From positions 2,604,001 to 2,668,000 of the forward strand of contig NZ_RAPS01000001.1 in the NCBI RefSeq assembly GCF_003610255.1: a stretch of DNA of 64,000 bases, in the 5' to 3' direction. Source of the stretch: Streptomyces sp. TLI_171 (GTDB lineage: Bacteria > Actinomycetota > Actinomycetes > Streptomycetales > Streptomycetaceae). The notes beneath the pieces were generated by a model. That model searched no databases, was not told the DNA's origin, and was given only the letters and a program-made list of their open reading frames with translations. A program made the translations under genes and the position numbers. Below are positions 38,285 through 50,289 of the stretch, piece after piece; the stretch's first letter is position 1; each line of letters opens with the position of its first letter.

Positions 38285-39238
38285 CTACTTCAGGGTGGCG
38301 GAGGTGAGGCCCGCCTGGACCTGCCGCTGGAAGGACAGGTAGACCACCAGCACCGGGAGCATCGCGATCGTCATGCCGGCGAACAGGCCGGGGAAGTCGC
38401 TGGCGTAGCCGGACTGCTGGGCCAGGTTCATCAGGCCCTGGGCCAGCATCGAGTGGTCCGGGTCGTTGCCGGTCTGCTGCTGCATCAGGGTAAGCGGCAG
38501 CAGGTACTGGTTCCACTGGCCGAGCACGTTGAAGATGAACACGCTGATCAGGCCGGACTTCGCCATCGGCACCATGACCTGGAAGAACGCCCGGGAGTGC
38601 GAGCAGCCGTCGATCATCGCGGCCTCGTGCACGGCGCTCGGCAGCGAGCGGAAGAACGAGTACAGGAAGAACACGGTGAACGGCAGCGAGTACGCCGTGT
38701 ACACCAGGATCAGGCCCACGTACTGGTTCAGGCCCAGCCAGGGGATCACGTCGCCGAGGTTCTTCACCATGAAGAACAGCGGGACCAGCGCGAGGTACAC
38801 CGGGAACATCGCGCCGGCGACGAAGAAGTAGTAGATGACCTTGTTGCCGCGGAACTCGTAGCGGGCCAGCACGTAGGCGGCCATCGCGCCGAGCAGCATG
38901 GTGAGGGTGAGCGAACCCGCCAGCACGATCACGGTGTTGACGAAGAACGAGCCGATGCCCTTGTCCCAGGCCCGGCCGAAGGCGTCGAAGCTCCAGTGCG
39001 AGGGCCAGCTCCAGGCGCTGCCGCCGATCTCGGAGTTGTTCTTGAACGAGCCGAGGACGATCCAGATCAGCGGACCGATGATCAGCAGCGCCCAGAGGGC
39101 CAGGAAGCCGTGCGAGAAGACGTTGAGGACTCCCCCGCCGTCCGCGAAGCGCTGGTCCTTGGCGGGCTTGCGCGGCTTGTTGTCCCCGCCGGTGCGCTGG
39201 GCCGGGACGCCGGTGGTCGCGTCGGTGTTGGTGCTCAT
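38285..39238 (-). CDS. ngcG: Amino-sugar ABC transporter permease NgcG
   Basis: This 317-residue CUT1-type permease has a disordered N-terminus (1-35), six transmembrane helices and the EAA loop EAAMIDGCSHSRAFFQVMVP, which contacts the ATPase. It is the second permease of the GlcNAc/chitobiose importer. ATG 39238 follows the ngcF stop by 10 nt, with GAGG upstream. No ATPase gene is present in the cluster; in Streptomyces the shared ATPase MsiK normally energises CUT1 systems. The assignment rests mainly on the neighbouring NgcE. Confidence 0.88.
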   Translation of the reverse strand: MSTNTDATTGVPAQRTGGDNKPRKPAKDQRFADGGGVLNVFSHGFLALWALLIIGPLIWIVLGSFKNNSEIGGSAWSWPSHWSFDAFGRAWDKGIGSFFVNTVIVLAGSLTLTMLLGAMAAYVLARYEFRGNKVIYYFFVAGAMFPVYLALVPLFFMVKNLGDVIPWLGLNQYVGLILVYTAYSLPFTVFFLYSFFRSLPSAVHEAAMIDGCSHSRAFFQVMVPMAKSGLISVFIFNVLGQWNQYLLPLTLMQQQTGNDPDHSMLAQGLMNLAQQSGYASDFPGLFAGMTIAMLPVLVVYLSFQRQVQAGLTSATLK

Positions 39239-39248
39239 GCCGGGAACC

Positions 39249-40181
39249 TCAGAACTCGATCTTCTCGCGCCGGGTGACCCGGAGCGAGACGACGGACAGG
39301 ACCAGGGTGATGAAGAAGATCACCACACCCATGGCACAGGCGTAGCCGGCCTTGCCGAAGGTGACGAAGTTGCGCATCAGCAAGGTCGCCATGATCTCGC
39401 TGTGGTGGTCCGGGCCACCGCCGTAGTACGCGCCGGGGGTCATGGTGGAGACCAGCGCGAAGGCGTCCATGGCGGCGATCGCCAGGTAGACCCAGGCGGT
39501 CTGGATGGTCTCCCAGAGCAGCGGCAGGGTGATCCTGAAGAAGGTGGTGCCGCGCTTGGCGCCGTCCAGCAGGGCGGCCTCGTAGATGTCCTTCGGGATG
39601 CTCTGCATGGCGGCCGAGAACAGCACCAGGTAGAAGCCGACGCCGGACCAGATCAGCACGCCCATGACGCACCACAGGCCGAGGTTGGGGTCGGACAGCC
39701 ACTGCCAGGGCTGGTTCGGGTCCTCGATGCCGAGCTCGACCAGCACGCCGTTGAGCAGGCCGCCCTGGTCGGTCCGGTAGACGCCCTGGAACAGCACGGA
39801 CAGGATCGCGACCGACAGCACCTGCGGGAAGAAGAAGACCACCTTGTAGAAGGCGGATCCCCGCACGCCCTGCACGCCGCCGGTGCCGCCCTTGCCGCCC
39901 ACGTTGAGCATGAAGGCGAAGAACAGCGCCAGCAGGATGGTGACCAGCGGCAGCACGATCAGCAGCAGCAGGTTGTGCTGCAGCGCGTCGAGGAAGACGC
40001 TGTCGCCGAACAGCTTCACGTAGTTGTCCAGCCCGACGAAGTTCATCTCGGGCGAGGCGCCTGACCAGTCGGTCAGCGAGTAGCCGAAGGTCTGCAGGTA
40101 GGGCCAGATGACCAGGGCGATGTACAGCACGACGGGTACGACGAGGAACCCGAAGATGAAGGGGTACTTACGGTGACGCAT
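39249..40181 (-). CDS. ngcF: Amino-sugar ABC transporter permease NgcF
   Basis: This 310-residue permease has six transmembrane helices, the CUT1 MalF-type pattern and the EAA loop EAALLDGAKRGTTFFRITLP. A Gly-rich periplasmic or cytoplasmic loop (GGKGGTGGVQG) is unusual. ATG 40181 has AGGAG 8 nt upstream. It lies 127 nt downstream of ngcE, in the same orientation, and pairs with NgcG. Confidence 0.88.
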   Translation of the reverse strand: MRHRKYPFIFGFLVVPVVLYIALVIWPYLQTFGYSLTDWSGASPEMNFVGLDNYVKLFGDSVFLDALQHNLLLLIVLPLVTILLALFFAFMLNVGGKGGTGGVQGVRGSAFYKVVFFFPQVLSVAILSVLFQGVYRTDQGGLLNGVLVELGIEDPNQPWQWLSDPNLGLWCVMGVLIWSGVGFYLVLFSAAMQSIPKDIYEAALLDGAKRGTTFFRITLPLLWETIQTAWVYLAIAAMDAFALVSTMTPGAYYGGGPDHHSEIMATLLMRNFVTFGKAGYACAMGVVIFFITLVLSVVSLRVTRREKIEF

Positions 40182-40308
40182 GGGAGCTGCTCCTGTCCGC
40201 CGACAGCCTGTGGTCAGACAGGCTTGGAACTGCGGTATCGCGTGGAACGACCGGGGCCCGCGAGCGGGCCCCGGTCTTTCGGTGACGAGCCGTCGGCCTG
40301 CTGTGGTG

Positions 40309-41703
40309 TCAGACCTTCTTCGAGGTGGCGGCCTTCACGCGGGCGACCCAGGCCTTCGGGTCGATGCGCTTGTTCATCAGCTCGTTGGTGGCGTTCTGCA
40401 CCTCTTCGTTGAACGCCGACTGCAGGTCCGGGTAGGTGTAGTTGAAGGTGTTGGTGCCCGCCGCGGACACGGCGGTGGCGGAGGACTTGGTGCCGGGCTT
40501 GAGCACCACGTCCGCGCCGATGCCGTCCTTGAGGACGGTGAGCGAGTTGGCGGCCGCGGCGAACTTGCCGGAGCCCTCCTTGGTCAGCATCATGCGGAGG
40601 AACTCGAGGCCGCCGTTCTTGTTCTTGGCCTTGGCCGGAACGATGAACGGCTCGCCGGCGCCGGCGCGGACCGCTGCGGCGGGCAGCTTGTCGCCCGGGA
40701 GCGACGGCATCGGCAGGAAGGCCATGTCGAAGTCGGCCGGGGTCGCCGCGAGCATCTCGTTCTCCAGCCAGGAGCCGGACGGGATGAAGGCGGCCTTGCC
40801 CTGGCACCAGGCGGTCTGCGACTCGGTGTGGGTCATGCCGTTGGTGCCGGGGAGGAGGAAGTCACCCTCCATGATCTTGTAGAACGCGGTGACCGAGGTC
40901 AGCACGGCCGGGTCGTCGAACGCCGTCGGGTCACAGGCGTCGATCTTCTTGACCAGGTCCAGGCCGCCCTGCTTGGCGATCAGGTCGAAGATCGCGACGT
41001 TCGCGTAGTAGGGGTACTTGCCCTGGTGCGCGAACGGGGCGATGCCGGCGGCCTTGATGGTGCCGCACAGGGTGATGAACTCGTCCCAGGTCTTCGGGAC
41101 GGTCCAGCCCTTGTCCTTGAAGAGCTTCGCCGAGTACCACAGGCCGAAGACCGTGTAGACGTAGTTCAGCGAGTACATCTTGCCGCTGACCGTGCCCTGC
41201 TCGATGGTGCCGGGCAGCAGGACGTCGCGGATCTTCTTGGTCGGGTCGTCCAGGTACGGGGCGTCCAGCAGCACCGTCAGGTCGGTGAGCTGGTTGGCGC
41301 CCACCAGGACGTCGATCTTCATCTGCTGGGCGCCCGAGTCGTCGATGACGTCCGGCGGGTTGCCCGCGTTGAAGCGCGGCTGGAGCTTGCCGCTGATCTC
41401 CTGGGTGCCCAGGTGGGAGATGGCCGCGCCGGTGTAGGTCTTCTTGTACATGTCCTCGAAGGACTTGGCGTAGTCGTCGCCGTAGCCGCCCTTGAAGATC
41501 ACGACGTCCAGCGGGTCGCCCGCCTTGACCCCGAACGGGTTCTTGCTGTCGCCGCCGGCCGCCGGGGCGCTCGACTTGGAGTCGCTGCTGCCGGTACCGC
41601 CGGCGCAGGCCGCGAGCAGCGAGGTGCCGCCGGCCGCCAGGACGGTGATCGCGGCCGCGCGCTTGAACAGGTCGCGGCGGTTGTACTCAGTTGCAGAGCC
41701 CAT
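40309..41703 (-). CDS. ngcE: N-acetylglucosamine/chitobiose-binding lipoprotein NgcE
   Basis: This 464-residue solute-binding protein has a twin-Arg-like N-terminus (NRRDLFKRAAAITVLAAGG) and lipobox LAAC, so it is a membrane-anchored lipoprotein. Residues from about 55 form a CUT1 sugar-binding fold (DVVIFKGGYGDDYAKSFEDM, NLVYTVFGLWYSAKLF-like region, PSGSWLENEML). The sequence resembles NgcE of S. olivaceoviridis. Its upstream region carries a DasR-like site, so expression should be GlcNAc-responsive. ATG 41703 is the start. Confidence 0.9.
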   Translation of the reverse strand: MGSATEYNRRDLFKRAAAITVLAAGGTSLLAACAGGTGSSDSKSSAPAAGGDSKNPFGVKAGDPLDVVIFKGGYGDDYAKSFEDMYKKTYTGAAISHLGTQEISGKLQPRFNAGNPPDVIDDSGAQQMKIDVLVGANQLTDLTVLLDAPYLDDPTKKIRDVLLPGTIEQGTVSGKMYSLNYVYTVFGLWYSAKLFKDKGWTVPKTWDEFITLCGTIKAAGIAPFAHQGKYPYYANVAIFDLIAKQGGLDLVKKIDACDPTAFDDPAVLTSVTAFYKIMEGDFLLPGTNGMTHTESQTAWCQGKAAFIPSGSWLENEMLAATPADFDMAFLPMPSLPGDKLPAAAVRAGAGEPFIVPAKAKNKNGGLEFLRMMLTKEGSGKFAAAANSLTVLKDGIGADVVLKPGTKSSATAVSAAGTNTFNYTYPDLQSAFNEEVQNATNELMNKRIDPKAWVARVKAATSKKV

Positions 41704-42078
41704 GCGTGCCCTAACCCCTCAGTTCCAGAAGAGACATGGGCCGGAGCTGACCTGTCGTCAACTCCCGTGGCCCGGAAGGTGCCCAGCGGCGAATGTGCCG
41801 GTCAGAGGCGGTGTGATGATGCTGCAAAGGTATAGTCCACTGTTCACTCAGCGGCAATAGTCAGTGGGTCTGATAACAAACCTGACGGTCGAACCGTTGT
41901 CGGCGATGCAGCATGTGCAATGTGCAGGAACCCTGCAAATTGCGTGTCCGCGCCACCTTGGACCGAGAATCTAGCGCGTTAGTGTTCGTTTGAACATAGA
42001 AATGCGCAGCTTCGCGCATCACGGTTCGGGAACCGTGCTGCGCGAAGCTGCGCGCGGGGGTCTGGCCCTAACGGGTGC
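41704..42078 (-). promoter_or_regulatory. ngcE control region with DasR-like operator
   Basis: On the minus strand TGGACTATACCT (41828-41839) matches 9 of 12 bases of the DasR core TGGTCTAGACCA. Further upstream are inverted repeats ACGGT/ACCGT at 41885-41897 and TGCAGG/CCTGCA at 41923-41937, both with 3-nt loops. GTTC-GTTT-GAAC lies at 41984-41995. The far end contains the chitinase terminator. Confidence 0.62.
42004..42053 (-). terminator. Compound hairpin terminator of chitinase 2
   Basis: Outer arms GCGCAGCTTCGCGCA (42004-42018) and TGCGCGAAGCTGCGC (42039-42053) are perfect. Inner arms ACGGTTC/GAACCGT add 7 bp after a 2-nt internal loop. It starts 25 nt after the chitinase stop and is followed on the minus strand by ATTTCTATG. 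Confidence 0.88.
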
Positions 42079-43392
<1,314 letters not shown>

Positions 43393-43421
43393 TCCGTGAA
43401 TCTCTCCGATTCAGCGTCAAT

Positions 43422-43458
43422 TGGTATGGACCATGTGCTGATGGAGAGGTTTAGTCCA
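43422..43458 (-). promoter_or_regulatory. Two DasR-like elements upstream of chitinase 2
   Basis: TGGTATGGACCA (43422-43433, 10 of 12 bases of TGGTCTAGACCA) and, on the minus strand, TGGACTAAACCT (43447-43458, 9 of 12) lie 25 bp apart, start to start. Paired 12-bp elements are characteristic of Streptomyces chitinase promoters. Confidence 0.68.
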
Positions 43459-43477
43459 TTGGGCCCGGAACGCACAA

Positions 43478-43508
43478 GAGGCCGGACCGCGCGATGCGGT
43501 CCGGCCTC
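43478..43508 (-). terminator. Terminator of acnA
   Basis: GAGGCCGGACCGC (43478-43490) and GCGGTCCGGCCTC (43496-43508) form a perfect 13-bp stem with a 5-nt loop, 19 nt after the aconitase stop. Confidence 0.85.
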
Positions 43509-43527
43509 CCGGGTGCTACCTGTCGAC

Positions 43528-46188
<2,661 letters not shown>

Positions 46189-46217
46189 GACTGACTCCTT
46201 CTTGGTCCACCCGGTGA

Positions 46218-46236
46218 TAAGGTAAGCCTTAGCTAA
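46218..46236 (-). promoter_or_regulatory. Iron box (DmdR1/IdeR/DtxR-like) upstream of acnA
   Basis: TAAGGTAAGCCTTAGCTAA matches 18 of 19 positions of the DtxR-family pattern TWAGGTWAGSCTWACCTWA, with a mismatch only at position 15. It lies 30 nt before the GTG start, in the promoter or leader region of the aconitase gene. Confidence 0.78.
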
Positions 46237-46290
46237 CCTGACTGCCGCCGCTTACCGAGCCGAGGATGGAGGCCTGCGCCTCTCGGCAAG

Positions 46291-46343
46291 TATCTTGACG
46301 TCAAGATAAAGCGTACCGCGCAATGTATCTCGATGTCGAGATA
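46291..46343. promoter_or_regulatory. Paired 18-bp palindromes between acnA and the sigma factor gene
   Basis: TATCTTGACGTCAAGATA (46291-46308) is a perfect palindrome. TATCTCGATGTCGAGATA (46326-46343) has perfect 8-bp arms. They are spaced 35 bp start to start, about 3.3 helical turns. Their shape resembles sites of the MarR/UrtR-family regulator TamR, which is reported to control aconitase in S. coelicolor; the identification is tentative. Confidence 0.7.
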
Positions 46344-46467
46344 AACCATAGTGCATGGGCTCCGCCCGCACCTCACCGGCACGGCCCGCGCCGCGTGTAA
46401 CGCAACCACCCGCCCCGCGCGTCTGTCCCTCTGTACGGGTGTCGGCGGACCGGAACGGGGCGCGCGG

Positions 46468-46989
46468 GTGGTGGTGGGGCGGCGCAGGGCGGCCGAGGAG
46501 CGGCGCGAGTTCGAGGAGTTCGCGCACAGCCGGGGCGCCGCGCTGTTCCGCACCGCCCTGCTGCTCTGCGGCGACTGGCACCTGGCCGAGGACCTCACCC
46601 AGACCGCGCTGGCCCGGATCTACGCCTCCTGGGGGCGCGTGAAGCACGCCGACAGCCCCGCCGCCTACGCGCGCACCGTGCTGGTCCGCTGCTACCTCTC
46701 GCACCGCCGGCTGCGCCGCAGCAGCGAACTGCCCGGCCTCGACCTGCTGCCCGAACAGGCCGCCCCCGACCAGGACCCGGCGCTGCGGGTCGCCCTGCTC
46801 GCCGCCCTCGCCGAACTGCCGCCCAGGGACCGGGCCGTGCTGGTCCTGCGCTACTGGGAGGACCGCAGCGTCGAGGAGACCGCCGCCGAACTCCGGCTCA
46901 CCCCCGGCACCGTCCGGGTCCGCGCGCTGCGGGCCCTCACCCGGCTGCGCCGCCAACTCGCCCCGCACCTGGACACCCTGGTGCCGTGA
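46468..46989 (+). CDS. ECF sigma factor, SigE-like family
   Basis: This protein of about 173 residues has sigma-70 region 2 (FRTALLLCGDWHLAEDLTQTALARIYASWGRV) and region 4 (LPPRDRAVLVLRYWEDRSVEETAAELRLTPGTVRVRALRALTRLR). The pattern is that of the actinobacterial SigE-like (TIGR02983) group. Three consecutive GTG codons (46468, 46471, 46474) are possible starts; none has a clear Shine-Dalgarno, and GGGG is just upstream. The membrane protein encoded 59 nt downstream is probably its partner. It is divergent from acnA and shares the palindrome-bearing promoter region. Confidence 0.87.
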   Translation: MVVGRRRAAEERREFEEFAHSRGAALFRTALLLCGDWHLAEDLTQTALARIYASWGRVKHADSPAAYARTVLVRCYLSHRRLRRSSELPGLDLLPEQAAPDQDPALRVALLAALAELPPRDRAVLVLRYWEDRSVEETAAELRLTPGTVRVRALRALTRLRRQLAPHLDTLVP

Positions 46990-47048
46990 CCGGCCCCGCC
47001 GCCCTCCCTCCGCGCCGCCCCTCCCACCCACCGAAAGCGAGAGTCCCG

Positions 47049-48011
47049 ATGCCCGAGCAGGAGCTGCGCGACGTCTTCGGGCGGGCGGTCGGCGACGCCG
47101 CACCCGACCTCGGGCTGCTGATCGCCGGGGCCGCCGCCGAAGGAAGGGCCCTCCGGGCCCGGCGGCGGGTCGCGCTCGCCGGGACGGTGGCCGCCGTCGC
47201 CGCGCTCGCGGTGGCCGGCGGACTGCTGCTGCGCCCGACCGCCCCCGCAGTGACCGCCGCCGCCGGTCCGGAGACGCTCGCCCCCGTCCCCGCGGCGAGC
47301 ATCTCGCTGCCCCCCGGCAAGACCCTGCTGACCGGCCCGGCCGCCTTCCACACCCTGCTCTCGCTGCTCCCCGAGGGCCTGGGCGCCGACGGCTGGACCG
47401 ACGACAGCGCCTCCGCCCGGGGCCGGGTGGCGGTCGTGGTGCGCGCCTCGCTGCGCCACGAGCGGACCGCCTCGGCTGCGGACGGCAGCAGCTACGGGGA
47501 CGTGGGCGCGAGCGACGGGGGTGTCGGCGGGACGGAGGCGGGGGCGGTGGCCGGCAGCGGGCCCGAGAGCGGGAGCGGGGCCGGAACCGTGGAGGCCCGG
47601 ATCCAGTACCCGGCCACGCCGCCGCAGGGGTCCGCCGGGGGATACGACTGCGCCGGCCACCCGGCCACCGAGGACTGCGCCCCGATCACCGCCCGCCCCG
47701 GCACCACCGGCGTGGTCACCACCGCGCGCGACGCCTCCCACCGGATCGTCCGCCGGGTGGACCTGCTGACCCCGGACGGCGTCCGGGTCGTCCTGCTCGC
47801 CACCGGCACCGCCGAGCGCGCCCCGCTGATCGACCGCGACACCCTGCTCAAGATGGCGCTGAGTCCGACCTGGCAGCCCGTCATCGGTCTGGACGAGGCC
47901 CGGGCGGCGGCGCAGAAGTTCCCGACCGGCCCGCGGCCGGGCAGCTCGCCGGCGCCGGACGCCACCGTCCTGGGCGGCCCCCAGGCGGCGGTCGGCGGTG
48001 GGCTACGGTGA
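47049..48011 (+). CDS. Putative membrane-anchored partner of the ECF sigma factor
   Basis: I do not recognise a named domain. The 320-residue protein has a short cytoplasmic N-terminus (residues 1-40, ending RALRARRRV), one transmembrane helix (about 42-62, ALAGTVAAVAALAVAGGLLL) and a large extracytoplasmic part. This part includes a Gly/Ser/Ala-rich low-complexity stretch (about 145-180) and two Cys (DCAGHPATEDCAP). This layout, directly after an ECF sigma gene, is common for proteins acting as anti-sigma or sensor, but no ZAS zinc motif is seen. ATG 47049 is preceded by GCGAGAG. Confidence 0.72.
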   Translation: MPEQELRDVFGRAVGDAAPDLGLLIAGAAAEGRALRARRRVALAGTVAAVAALAVAGGLLLRPTAPAVTAAAGPETLAPVPAASISLPPGKTLLTGPAAFHTLLSLLPEGLGADGWTDDSASARGRVAVVVRASLRHERTASAADGSSYGDVGASDGGVGGTEAGAVAGSGPESGSGAGTVEARIQYPATPPQGSAGGYDCAGHPATEDCAPITARPGTTGVVTTARDASHRIVRRVDLLTPDGVRVVLLATGTAERAPLIDRDTLLKMALSPTWQPVIGLDEARAAAQKFPTGPRPGSSPAPDATVLGGPQAAVGGGLR

Positions 48012-48015
48012 ACGG

Positions 48016-48420
48016 GTGATCGTGGTCGACGCCTCTGCGGTGGTGCTGTTCCTCTCCGACCAGGGCCCGCGCGGCGATGCCGCCCGGGCCGCGCTGGCCG
48101 CCGACCCCGAGTGGGCGGCTCCCGAGCACGTGGTGATCGAGGTGATGCAGTCCCTGCGCGGGCTGTACCTCGCCAAGCAGCTGACCGCCGAGCAGGTCGC
48201 CGAACTCGCCCGCCGGCTGCCCGGACTGACCATCCGCAAGGTCCCGGTGGCCCCGCTGCTCGACCGGATCTGGGAGCTCAAGGACAACCTGACCCCGGAC
48301 GACGCCGCGTACGTCGCGGTCGCCGAACAGTTCGGCGCCCCGCTGATCACCGCCGACCTGCGGCTGATGCGCGCCAGCGGGCCGCGCTGCGAGATCCGCG
48401 GCATCACCGCGACCGGCTGA
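48016..48420 (+). CDS. PIN-domain ribonuclease (VapC-like)
   Basis: This 134-residue protein has the four acidic positions of PIN nucleases: Asp in VVDASAVV, Glu in VIEVMQSLRG, Asp in LTPDDAAYVAVA and Asp in ITADLRLM. It is likely an RNase of VapC type. GTG 48016 (VIVVDAS) is chosen as the standard N-terminus; a GTG at 47998 overlaps the preceding gene. No antitoxin-like ORF is adjacent: the gene directly upstream is the membrane protein. It may be an orphan or be controlled from elsewhere. Confidence 0.85.
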   Translation: MIVVDASAVVLFLSDQGPRGDAARAALAADPEWAAPEHVVIEVMQSLRGLYLAKQLTAEQVAELARRLPGLTIRKVPVAPLLDRIWELKDNLTPDDAAYVAVAEQFGAPLITADLRLMRASGPRCEIRGITATG

Positions 48421-48559
48421 CGGACCGTCGACGGCCGGGTCGCGCCCCGCGTTCCCGTACGGGTGACTGTGTGCGCCGGTGCGGCACGGCGGCGTGCGCA
48501 GCGGGGCGGGCGGCGGCCACCGTGGACGGTGTCCCTGACGGCCCGTCGGAAGGTCCGCG

Positions 48560-49096
48560 ATGCCCCTGTCCCCCGCCACCGGTGCGCTGCTGGTGCCGCT
48601 CGCCCTGTTGCCGATCAGTCCGCCCGGCGCCGAGGGCCCGGCCGCGCCCACGGCGGACCGGGTGGTGGACGCCCGCTTCGACCGGGCCGACGGCTTCGTC
48701 CCGGCCCGCGCGATCACCCACGCGCCGGACCTGGTCCCGTACGGCTCCCAGGTGCGGGTCACCGTCGGACGGGCGGCCGGGCACACCACCGTCTCGGTGG
48801 AGCTCGCCGGGGTGGCCGGGCCGCACGAGTTCCCCGCGCACGTGCACACCGGCGGCTGCGGCGCCGACCCGGCGGCCTCCGGCCCGCACTACCAGCAGGT
48901 GGCGGGCTCGGAGGCGGCGGACAACGAGGTCCGGATGACGGTGCGCACCGACCCGGGCGGGGCCGGGGTGGCCTCGGCGACCGTCCCCTGGGAGTTCCGG
49001 CCGGACGAGGCGCACTCGCTGGTGCTGCACGCGGGCATCCCCGCCGGGCCGCACGCGGCGGCCGACCGGGCGGCGTGCGTGGACGTCGACTTCTGA
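48560..49096 (+). CDS. Secreted Cu/Zn superoxide dismutase-like protein
   Basis: This 178-residue protein has a hydrophobic N-terminus (residues 8-24, weak signal peptide) and a SOD-like beta-barrel domain. The metal-site-like segment is EFPAHVHTGGCGADPAASGPHYQ-like, with His-x-His and a later His, and the end has VLHAGIPAG. Fewer metal-ligand His are visible than in classical Cu/Zn SOD, so it may lack dismutase activity. ATG 48560 has GGAAGG 6 nt upstream. It is convergent with argF. Confidence 0.75.
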   Translation: MPLSPATGALLVPLALLPISPPGAEGPAAPTADRVVDARFDRADGFVPARAITHAPDLVPYGSQVRVTVGRAAGHTTVSVELAGVAGPHEFPAHVHTGGCGADPAASGPHYQQVAGSEAADNEVRMTVRTDPGGAGVASATVPWEFRPDEAHSLVLHAGIPAGPHAAADRAACVDVDF

Positions 49097-49120
49097 CGCC
49101 CGCTCACCTTTCCGGCGCGG

Positions 49121-50122
49121 TCAGGAGCCGAGGGTCGCGACCAGCACGGCCTTGATGGTGTGCAGGCGGTTCTCGGCCTGGTCGAAGACCACGGAGTGCG
49201 CGGACTCGAACAGCTCGTCGGTGCACTCCAGCTCCGCCATGCCGGTGAGCTCGTACATCTGCCGGCCGATCTCGGTGCCGAGGTCGTGGTACGCGGGCAG
49301 GCAGTGCAGGAACTTGACCGCCGGGTTCCCGGTGGCGCGCACGGTGTCCATCGAGACCTGGTACGGCTTCAGCAGCGCGATCCGCTCGGCCCAGACCTCC
49401 TTGGGCTCGCCCATCGACACCCAGACGTCGGTGTACAGGAAGTCGGCGCCCGCCACGCCCGCCGCCACGTCCTCGGTGAGGGTGATCCGGGCGCCGGTGG
49501 TGCCGGCCAGCGCCTCGGCGGCCTTGCGGACCTCCTCGGCGGGCCAGAGCTGCGCCGGGGCGACGATTCGGATGTCCATGCCCAGCAGCGCGCCGGTGAT
49601 CAGCAGCGAGTTGCCGGTGTTGCAGCGGGAGTCGCCGAGGTAGACCAGCGTGGTCTCGTGCAGCGGCTTGGTGGAGTGCTCCCGGACGGTCAGCACGTCG
49701 GCCAGCATCTGGGTGGGGTGCCACTCGTCGGTCAGGCCGTTCCACACCGGGACGCCGGCGTGCGCGGCCAGCTCCTCGACGATCTCCTGGCCGTCGCCGC
49801 GGTACTCGATGCCGTCGAACATCCGGCCCAGGACCCGTGCGGTGTCCCTGATCGACTCCTTGTGGCCCATCTGCGAGCCGGCCGGGTCGAGGTAGGTGGT
49901 GGACGCGCCCTGGTCGTGGGCGGCGACCTCGAAGGCGCAGCGGGTCCGGGTGGAGGTCTTGGCGAAGATCAGCGCGATGTTCTTGCCGCGCAGCCGGGGC
50001 TGCTCGGTGCCCGCGTACTTGGCGGCCTTGAGCTGGGCGGCGAGGTCGACCAGGTGACGGAACTCCTGGGGAGTGAAGTCGAGCTCCTTGAGGAAGTGCC
50101 TGTTCCGGAGGTTGAACGCCAT
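49121..50122 (-). CDS. argF: Ornithine carbamoyltransferase
   Basis: This 333-residue enzyme makes citrulline from ornithine and carbamoyl phosphate in arginine synthesis. Motifs are [11 protein letters not shown] (carbamoyl phosphate), [11 protein letters not shown] and [10 protein letters not shown]. The length fits a catabolic or anabolic OTC. ATG 50122 has AGGAG 6 nt upstream. A probable ArgR-binding region lies 40-70 nt upstream, suggesting arginine repression. The gene is isolated from other arg genes. Confidence 0.95.
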   Translation of the reverse strand: MAFNLRNRHFLKELDFTPQEFRHLVDLAAQLKAAKYAGTEQPRLRGKNIALIFAKTSTRTRCAFEVAAHDQGASTTYLDPAGSQMGHKESIRDTARVLGRMFDGIEYRGDGQEIVEELAAHAGVPVWNGLTDEWHPTQMLADVLTVREHSTKPLHETTLVYLGDSRCNTGNSLLITGALLGMDIRIVAPAQLWPAEEVRKAAEALAGTTGARITLTEDVAAGVAGADFLYTDVWVSMGEPKEVWAERIALLKPYQVSMDTVRATGNPAVKFLHCLPAYHDLGTEIGRQMYELTGMAELECTDELFESAHSVVFDQAENRLHTIKAVLVATLGS

Positions 50123-50163
50123 ACCGGTCTCCTGGGTCGGTCAACGGACTGAGACGGGAAGTG

Positions 50164-50189
50164 TATACGAGTACTCGAATATTCATGCA
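50164..50189 (-). promoter_or_regulatory. Candidate ArgR (ARG box) region upstream of argF
   Basis: An AT-rich palindromic stretch contains CGAGTACTCG (50168-50177) and GAATATTC (50177-50184) back to back, with TGCATGAATATTC on the minus strand, resembling arginine repressor half-sites. It lies 42-67 nt upstream of argF. Confidence 0.5.
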
Positions 50190-50200
50190 ACAAGAAGATG

Positions 50201-50258
50201 GCCGACGCGCGGCCGGGAGCCCACCCTCGGGGCGGGCGGCTCCCGGCCGCGCGTCGGC
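50201..50258 (-). terminator. Very long perfect hairpin after pnkp
   Basis: Two 21-base arms (50201-50221 and 50238-50258) are exactly complementary around a 16-nt loop. It begins 32 nt after the pnkp stop and ends just before the argF promoter region. Confidence 0.88.
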
Positions 50259-50289
50259 GTCGTGGCAGCTGCGGTGCGAGCCGCCGAGG

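Noticed and set aside
41984..41995. GTTC-GTTT-GAAC as a SOS or repressor box
   Set aside because: Too short, and the sequence sits close to a hairpin terminator; I see no matching regulator pattern.
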